Below the pieces are notes generated by a model that made no database searches, was not told the origin of the DNA, and saw only the letters and a list, made by a program, of their open reading frames with translations. From assembly GCF_023015695.1 (NCBI RefSeq), contig NZ_JALKAS010000001.1, forward strand, positions 806,001 through 870,000: 64,000 bases of DNA. The letters run 5' to 3'. Source of the stretch: Jannaschia sp. S6380 (GTDB taxonomy: Bacteria; Pseudomonadota; Alphaproteobacteria; Rhodobacterales; Rhodobacteraceae). Position 1 is the stretch's first letter. Each line of letters starts with the position of its first letter. Both the position numbers and the translations under genes were made by a program. Below, in pieces: positions 59,983 through 64,000 of this stretch.

Positions 59983-61193
59983 CAGGCGGGCTTTCGTACC
60001 GTCATCTGGATCACGTCACACATGCCATACTCGAACGCGCCCGCACAGCCCGTCAGGTAAAGGTTCCACATCTTGCGGAACCGCTCGTCGAAGCCCTGCG
60101 CGGCAACCTCGGGCCAGCGACGGTTGAAGCGGTCGTACCAGCGGCGCAGCGTGATCGAATAGCTCTTGTCGATGCTGAACGATCCGCCGTGTTCCAGCCC
60201 CGCGCGCGAAAGCTGTTCGGTCAGCTTGTGGGGCGCGGGCAGCATGCCGCCGGGGAAGATGTACTTCTGGATGAAATCGACCTGCTTGGAGTAGGTCCGC
60301 CAGCGTTCGTCCGGCACCGTGATGATCTGGAGCGAGGCCTGGCGGCCGGGCCGCAGGCGATCGCGCAGCGTATCGAAATAGATCGGCCAATAGGCCCGCC
60401 CCACCGCCTCGAACATCTCGATCGAGGCGATGCCGTCATAATCCCCCGTCTCGTCGCGGTAATCCTGCAGCTTGAAATCGACCTGGCCGGACAATCCGGC
60501 CCGATCAATACGTTCCCGGGCGAAGTTCAACTGCTCGCGGCTCAGCGTCAGGCCGGTCACGTTCAGGCCCCGCTCGCGCGCGGCGTATTCGGCGAAGCCG
60601 CCCCAACCGCAGCCGATCTCCAGCACGTGCTCGCCGGGGCGCACATCCATCCGGTCCACGATCGACTTGTACTTGGCGGTCTGCGCGGCCTCCAGATCCT
60701 CCTGCCCGGTCTCGAACAGGCCTGCGGAATAGGTCATCGTGTCGTCCAGCCACAGGCCGTAGAAGGCGTTGCCCAGATCGTAGTGGCGCGAGATGTTGCG
60801 CCGGGCCTGCGACTTGGTGTTGCGCTGCAGCCAGAAGCGCAGCTTCTCGTAGGCCTGGATGAAGACCAGACCGGGGAACTGCTGGATCAGCATGTCCCCC
60901 TCCTTGTTGATGTAGTCGAACACCGCCTGCAGGTCGGGCGTCGTCCATGACCCGTCCATGTAGCTTTCCATGAAACCGATGTCGCCCTCGCGGACCAGGC
61001 GGGCGAAGACGTCGGCGTTGTGGACGTCGATCTCGGCCACGGGGCCGGGTTCGGGGCCTTCGTGGCGGAACCGGCGCCCGTCGGGCAGGCGCACGTCCAT
61101 CCGTCCCGATCGCGCGCCCTGCGCCATCGCGAAGGCCTGCTTGAAGTACCGCGGCAGGTCGGCCTGCCCATCGGTCGTGGTCATGACGTCCAT
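59982..61193 (-). CDS. cfa: Cyclopropane-fatty-acyl-phospholipid synthase family protein
   Basis: A 403-residue SAM-dependent enzyme that adds a methylene group across unsaturated phospholipid acyl chains. The SAM site is VLEIGCGWGGFAEYAA. SRHYDLGNAFYGLWLDDTMT and FPGGMLPAPHKLTE are CFA synthase segments. ATG 61193 follows GGGGGAC. In Rhodobacter sphaeroides a cfa gene is placed with the photolyase phrA in the singlet-oxygen (RpoE) regulon; the same neighbours occur here, but I could not find a convincing RpoE promoter. Confidence 0.93.
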   Translation of the reverse strand: MDVMTTTDGQADLPRYFKQAFAMAQGARSGRMDVRLPDGRRFRHEGPEPGPVAEIDVHNADVFARLVREGDIGFMESYMDGSWTTPDLQAVFDYINKEGDMLIQQFPGLVFIQAYEKLRFWLQRNTKSQARRNISRHYDLGNAFYGLWLDDTMTYSAGLFETGQEDLEAAQTAKYKSIVDRMDVRPGEHVLEIGCGWGGFAEYAARERGLNVTGLTLSREQLNFARERIDRAGLSGQVDFKLQDYRDETGDYDGIASIEMFEAVGRAYWPIYFDTLRDRLRPGRQASLQIITVPDERWRTYSKQVDFIQKYIFPGGMLPAPHKLTEQLSRAGLEHGGSFSIDKSYSITLRRWYDRFNRRWPEVAAQGFDERFRKMWNLYLTGCAGAFEYGMCDVIQMTVRKPA

Positions 61194-61262
61194 GCGTCCC
61201 CCGTCAAATTGTCGCGAAGAAGACCACCCCCATGGCCCCGCAGGCAAGTCCCGTCGCGATGT

Positions 61263-62648
61263 TTACTCTGCGTCGCGTGACCGATACGCCTCCAGCGCGC
61301 GCGTGCGGCCTTCGGCCAGGCCGACCACGGGCGCATCCGGATAGGTATCGCCCGGTGCCATGTCCCAGCTTCGCGGGATCGCGTCGTAGAACGACGCATC
61401 CTCCAGCCACCTACGGCGATAGCGCGCCTTCGGATCGAACTTTTCGGCCTGCGTCTGGGGATTGAAGATGCGGAAGAACGGCGTGGCGTCCGGGCCGGAC
61501 CCCGCGACCCATTGCCAACCAAGCGCGTTCGAGGCCGGATCCCAGTCGACCAACGTATCGGCGAACCAGTCGCAGCCGATCCGCCAGTGCGTCATCAGAT
61601 GCTTGGTCAGATAGGAGGCGACGAGCATCCGCGCGCGGTTGTGCATCCGCCCCGTGACGTAGAGTTCGCGCATCGCCGCGTCCACGACCTCGACCCCCGT
61701 GATCCCGCGGCGCCAGGCCTCGGCCTCGGGGTTGTCGTCGCGCCAGGGGAACGCGTCCCATTCCTCGCGCCAATTCGACGTGGTCAGGCGTGGCGTGTGA
61801 TAGGCCAGGTGATGGGCGAAGTCGCGCCAGACGAGTTCCTTCAGAAAGGTCTCGGCGTCGCCCACCCCGTCATGCAGGACCTTCTGTCCGGCGAACCAGC
61901 ATTCGCGCGTGCTGATCTCGCCATAGGTCAGGTTCTCGCTCAGCCCGCTGGTGCCGTCCACGTCCAGGCGGTCGCGTCCGGTGACGTAGTCCTGCGCCTT
62001 CTCCTCGATGAAGGTGACAAGCCGATCCCGCGCGGCCAGTTCGCCGACATGGACGTGGTCGGCCACCACTTCGGCTCCGCGCCGCATCGCGTGCCCGAGA
62101 TTCCAGTCGCCGAGGTCGTCCGAGGCGGGCCAGTCCGACGGGGCCGCAAGTGTCGCCACCGGGGCCAACGGCGTGTCCAGCGCCCGATCGCGCACGTTCT
62201 TCCAGAACGGCGTATAGACCTTGTAATAGCCGCCCGTGCCGGTCTTGACCGTCCATGGCTCGAACAGGACGTGGCTCTGGAAGGAATTCGCCGTCAGCCC
62301 GTCCTCGCGCAGCGCCTCTTTGACGCCGGTGTCGCGCGCGCGCTCGTCCGCGACGTAGAGGCGGTTCCACGCCACGGTATCGGCCCCCGTTTCCGCCACG
62401 AGGTCGCGCAGTACATCGAGTGCCCGGCCCCGCCGCAGGATCAGGCGCGACCCGATCCCTTCCAGCCGGTCCGCGATCGTCGTCAGACCCAGCCCCAGTC
62501 GCCAAGCCGGCGCGGCGCCCCAGCCCTCGACCACCTCGTCCAGGATAAAGACGGGAACGACGGGTCGGTCCTGCGCGGCGGCCCAGTCCATCGCCGGGTT
62601 GTCGGTCAACCGGAAGTCCCGGCGCATCCACAGAAGTATCGGTGCCAT
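61263..62648 (-). CDS. phrA: Deoxyribodipyrimidine photolyase (class I CPD photolyase/cryptochrome family)
   Basis: A 461-residue flavoprotein that repairs UV pyrimidine dimers with blue light. The N-terminal domain (LLWMRRDFRLTDNPAMDWA) binds an antenna chromophore. FAD contacts are in TSGLSENLTYGEIS and ASNALGWQWVAGSGPDA, which keeps the asparagine typical of photolyases, and PFFRIFNPQTQAEKFDP follows. It is first in a minus-strand run with cfa, trgA, trgB and cysK; 69 bp separate it from cfa. Light and oxidative damage repair is the common theme. Confidence 0.94.
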   Translation of the reverse strand: MAPILLWMRRDFRLTDNPAMDWAAAQDRPVVPVFILDEVVEGWGAAPAWRLGLGLTTIADRLEGIGSRLILRRGRALDVLRDLVAETGADTVAWNRLYVADERARDTGVKEALREDGLTANSFQSHVLFEPWTVKTGTGGYYKVYTPFWKNVRDRALDTPLAPVATLAAPSDWPASDDLGDWNLGHAMRRGAEVVADHVHVGELAARDRLVTFIEEKAQDYVTGRDRLDVDGTSGLSENLTYGEISTRECWFAGQKVLHDGVGDAETFLKELVWRDFAHHLAYHTPRLTTSNWREEWDAFPWRDDNPEAEAWRRGITGVEVVDAAMRELYVTGRMHNRARMLVASYLTKHLMTHWRIGCDWFADTLVDWDPASNALGWQWVAGSGPDATPFFRIFNPQTQAEKFDPKARYRRRWLEDASFYDAIPRSWDMAPGDTYPDAPVVGLAEGRTRALEAYRSRDAE

Positions 62649-62696
62649 GCCGCGTCATCTAGGACGGGTCCGATCAAGGCAAGCCCGGAACGGAAA

Positions 62697-62716
62697 CGGG
62701 GGCCCGAAGGCCCCCG
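62697..62716 (-). terminator. Rho-independent terminator after the BCCT transporter gene
   Basis: CGGGGGCC pairs perfectly with GGCCCCCG around a CGAA tetraloop, followed on the minus strand by TTTCCGTTCC. It lies 21 bases after the BCCT stop and before the photolyase gene, separating the two minus-strand units. Confidence 0.75.
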
Positions 62717-62737
62717 CTCGCATCGGTCGGTCGCGGC

Positions 62738-64000
62738 CTATTCGGCGGCGACGGGGTCCTTGGTCACGCGCCGCTCGGACGCGAGGCCCATGGCGATCGC
62801 CACGCACATCACCAGCAGCACGGCGCAGAACAGCAGGCCGGTCGAGATGACCATGGCCTGAAGGCTCTGCAATCCGGCGGTTCCGGTGGCGCCCAGCAGC
62901 AGCACCGCGGCCACGAGCCCCTCGAAGATGCACCAGAAGACCCGCTGGATCACCGGCGCATCGACCTTGCCGCCCGCGGTGATCGTGTCGATCACCAGCG
63001 ACCCCGAGTCCGACGAGGTGACGAAGAACACGATCACCAGCACGACCGCCAGGGTCGAGGTGATCGCCGCCAGAGGCAGATCCGCCAGCATCGCGAACAG
63101 CGCGATCTCGGGCTTGTAGGACGCGATGACGTTCTGGAACACACCGCTTTCGGCGCCGTTGCCGATGACCTGGCTGATCGCCGTGCCGCCGAAGGTGGAC
63201 ATCCAGAACACGCAGACGAGCGACGGGATCAGCAGGACGCAGACCACGAACTCGCGCACCGTGCGCCCCCGGCTGACGCGGGCGATGAACATGCCGACGA
63301 AGGGGGACCAGCTGATCCACCAGGCCCAGTAGAAGGTCGTCCAGCCATGCAGGAAACCCGTGTCCTCGCGTCCGAACGGGTTCGACAGCGGCACGATGTT
63401 CGCCGCATAGGCGCCGAGGCCCCCGAAGAAATCGGCCAGGATGTCGCCGGTTGGCCCGACCAGGAACACGAACAGCAGCAGCAGACCCGCCAGGACCATG
63501 TTGATCTCCGACAGGACCTTCACGCCGCCGTCCAGCCCGCGCACGACCGACACCAGCGCGATGAGCGTGATGCCCGCGATGATCAGCGCCAGCAGGGCCG
63601 AGCTGTCGTTCGTCGTCTCGACATTGCCCCAGAGGAAGCCCAGGAAGTTGCGCGTCCCGTCCTCGGGCACGCCGCCGCCGAACACCTCGGTCAGGCCGGA
63701 TGCGACCTGCGTGGCGCCGATGCCGAGCGACGTGGCCAAGCCGAACAGCGTGGCGAAAGCCGCGATCGTGTCGATGGCGTTGCCCCAGAAGCCCCAGATC
63801 CGTTCACCCAGGAGCGGATAGAAGGCCGAACGGAGCGTCAGCGGCAGGCCTTTGTTGTAGGCAAACAGCGCCAGCGCCAGCGCGACGATGGCGTAGATCG
63901 CCCAAGGGTGAAGGCCCCAGTGGAAGATCGTTGCGGCCATCGCCATCGAGCGCGCGGCCTCGACCGTGGCGGCGTCCTGCACCGCACCGTCGACCACGCC
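62738..64000 (-). CDS. BCCT-family transporter (betaine/choline/carnitine), 5' end outside window
   Basis: About 420 residues are visible and the frame is open to the window edge, so roughly the first 100 residues are missing. HGWTTFYWAWWISWSPFVG is the BCCT signature with the tryptophan box for quaternary ammonium compounds, and ARVSRGRTVREF follows. It imports betaine, choline, DMSP or a related osmolyte with Na+ or H+. It is closed by a strong terminator. The next gene downstream is a photolyase, which is in a separate unit. Confidence 0.93.
   Translation of the reverse strand, partial: GVVDGAVQDAATVEAARSMAMAATIFHWGLHPWAIYAIVALALALFAYNKGLPLTLRSAFYPLLGERIWGFWGNAIDTIAAFATLFGLATSLGIGATQVASGLTEVFGGGVPEDGTRNFLGFLWGNVETTNDSSALLALIIAGITLIALVSVVRGLDGGVKVLSEINMVLAGLLLLFVFLVGPTGDILADFFGGLGAYAANIVPLSNPFGREDTGFLHGWTTFYWAWWISWSPFVGMFIARVSRGRTVREFVVCVLLIPSLVCVFWMSTFGGTAISQVIGNGAESGVFQNVIASYKPEIALFAMLADLPLAAITSTLAVVLVIVFFVTSSDSGSLVIDTITAGGKVDAPVIQRVFWCIFEGLVAAVLLLGATGTAGLQSLQAMVISTGLLFCAVLLVMCVAIAMGLASERRVTKDPVAAE

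Noticed and set aside
61204..61281. Short frame between photolyase and cfa ending in MGVVFFATI
   Set aside because: Only about 25 residues, no start codon with a ribosome site in frame, and partly inside the photolyase gene.
62649..62737. Sigma-E (RpoE) type promoter upstream of the photolyase
   Set aside because: TGATCG and TAGATG are present on the minus strand, but only about nine bases apart, not the roughly 18 expected for a functional pair.

Overview
The window is high-GC DNA from an alphaproteobacterium, most likely a marine-type Rhodobacterales (Roseobacter or Rhodobacter relative). The evidence is the trgA-trgB-cysK order described from Rhodobacter sphaeroides, several TRAP transporter genes, a Hint-domain surface protein, and dense operons joined by ATGA or GTGA overlaps. 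No rRNA, tRNA or CRISPR array was seen.

1-16.6 kb is an accessory region. It opens with two nested IS3-family remnants that cut off a prophage lysis cassette (endolysin tail plus an overlapping Rz/Rz1-type spanin pair). Small, mostly single-copy genes follow: an acetyltransferase, a P-loop ATPase, three small membrane proteins, a methyltransferase, two paralogous LysR regulators, an AraC regulator, NAD(P)-dependent oxidoreductases and a Crp/Fnr regulator. Three consecutive genes at 6.1-8.4 kb (MATE exporter, glyoxalase-like protein, Aba4-like membrane protein) each carry one inactivating point lesion.

16.3-33.4 kb is a hexuronate and peptide block. GntR-dctP-dctQ-dctM (TRAP uptake) is divergent from uxuA-uxuB, and uxaC lies about 9 kb away. 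Together these give glucuronate -> fructuronate -> mannonate -> 2-keto-3-deoxygluconate. A decayed L-idonate dehydrogenase sits at the end of the TRAP operon. Between uxuB and uxaC are a DUF5996 gene and an operon of an M19 dipeptidase with a five-gene peptide ABC transporter, divergent from a LysR regulator.

33.5-48.1 kb is the most interesting part. It is a sugar-catabolic island arranged as three divergent gene blocks: two Gfo/Idh/MocA dehydrogenases against GntR, TIM-barrel isomerase and PfkB kinase; lactonase-type amidohydrolase and aldo/keto reductase against an FGGY kinase; CUT1 ABC permeases and binding protein against ATPase, FucU-type mutarotase and a second PfkB kinase. Each divergent promoter holds a near-identical 14-bp palindrome related to ATGCTAGCAT, and the copy at 35.8 kb overlaps the GntR start codon. 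I read this as one locally controlled regulon for a fucose-like or other uncommon sugar. The substrate is inferred, not shown.

48.1-64 kb holds an orphan TRAP binding protein beside hydantoinase/oxoprolinase subunits A and B, then the Hint-domain protein. A minus-strand run follows: DNA photolyase, cyclopropane fatty acid synthase, TrgA, TrgB, cysteine synthase, a DUF3772/MscS channel and an AlaX editing protein, which reads as a stress and membrane-repair cluster. The window ends inside a BCCT-family betaine/choline-type transporter.
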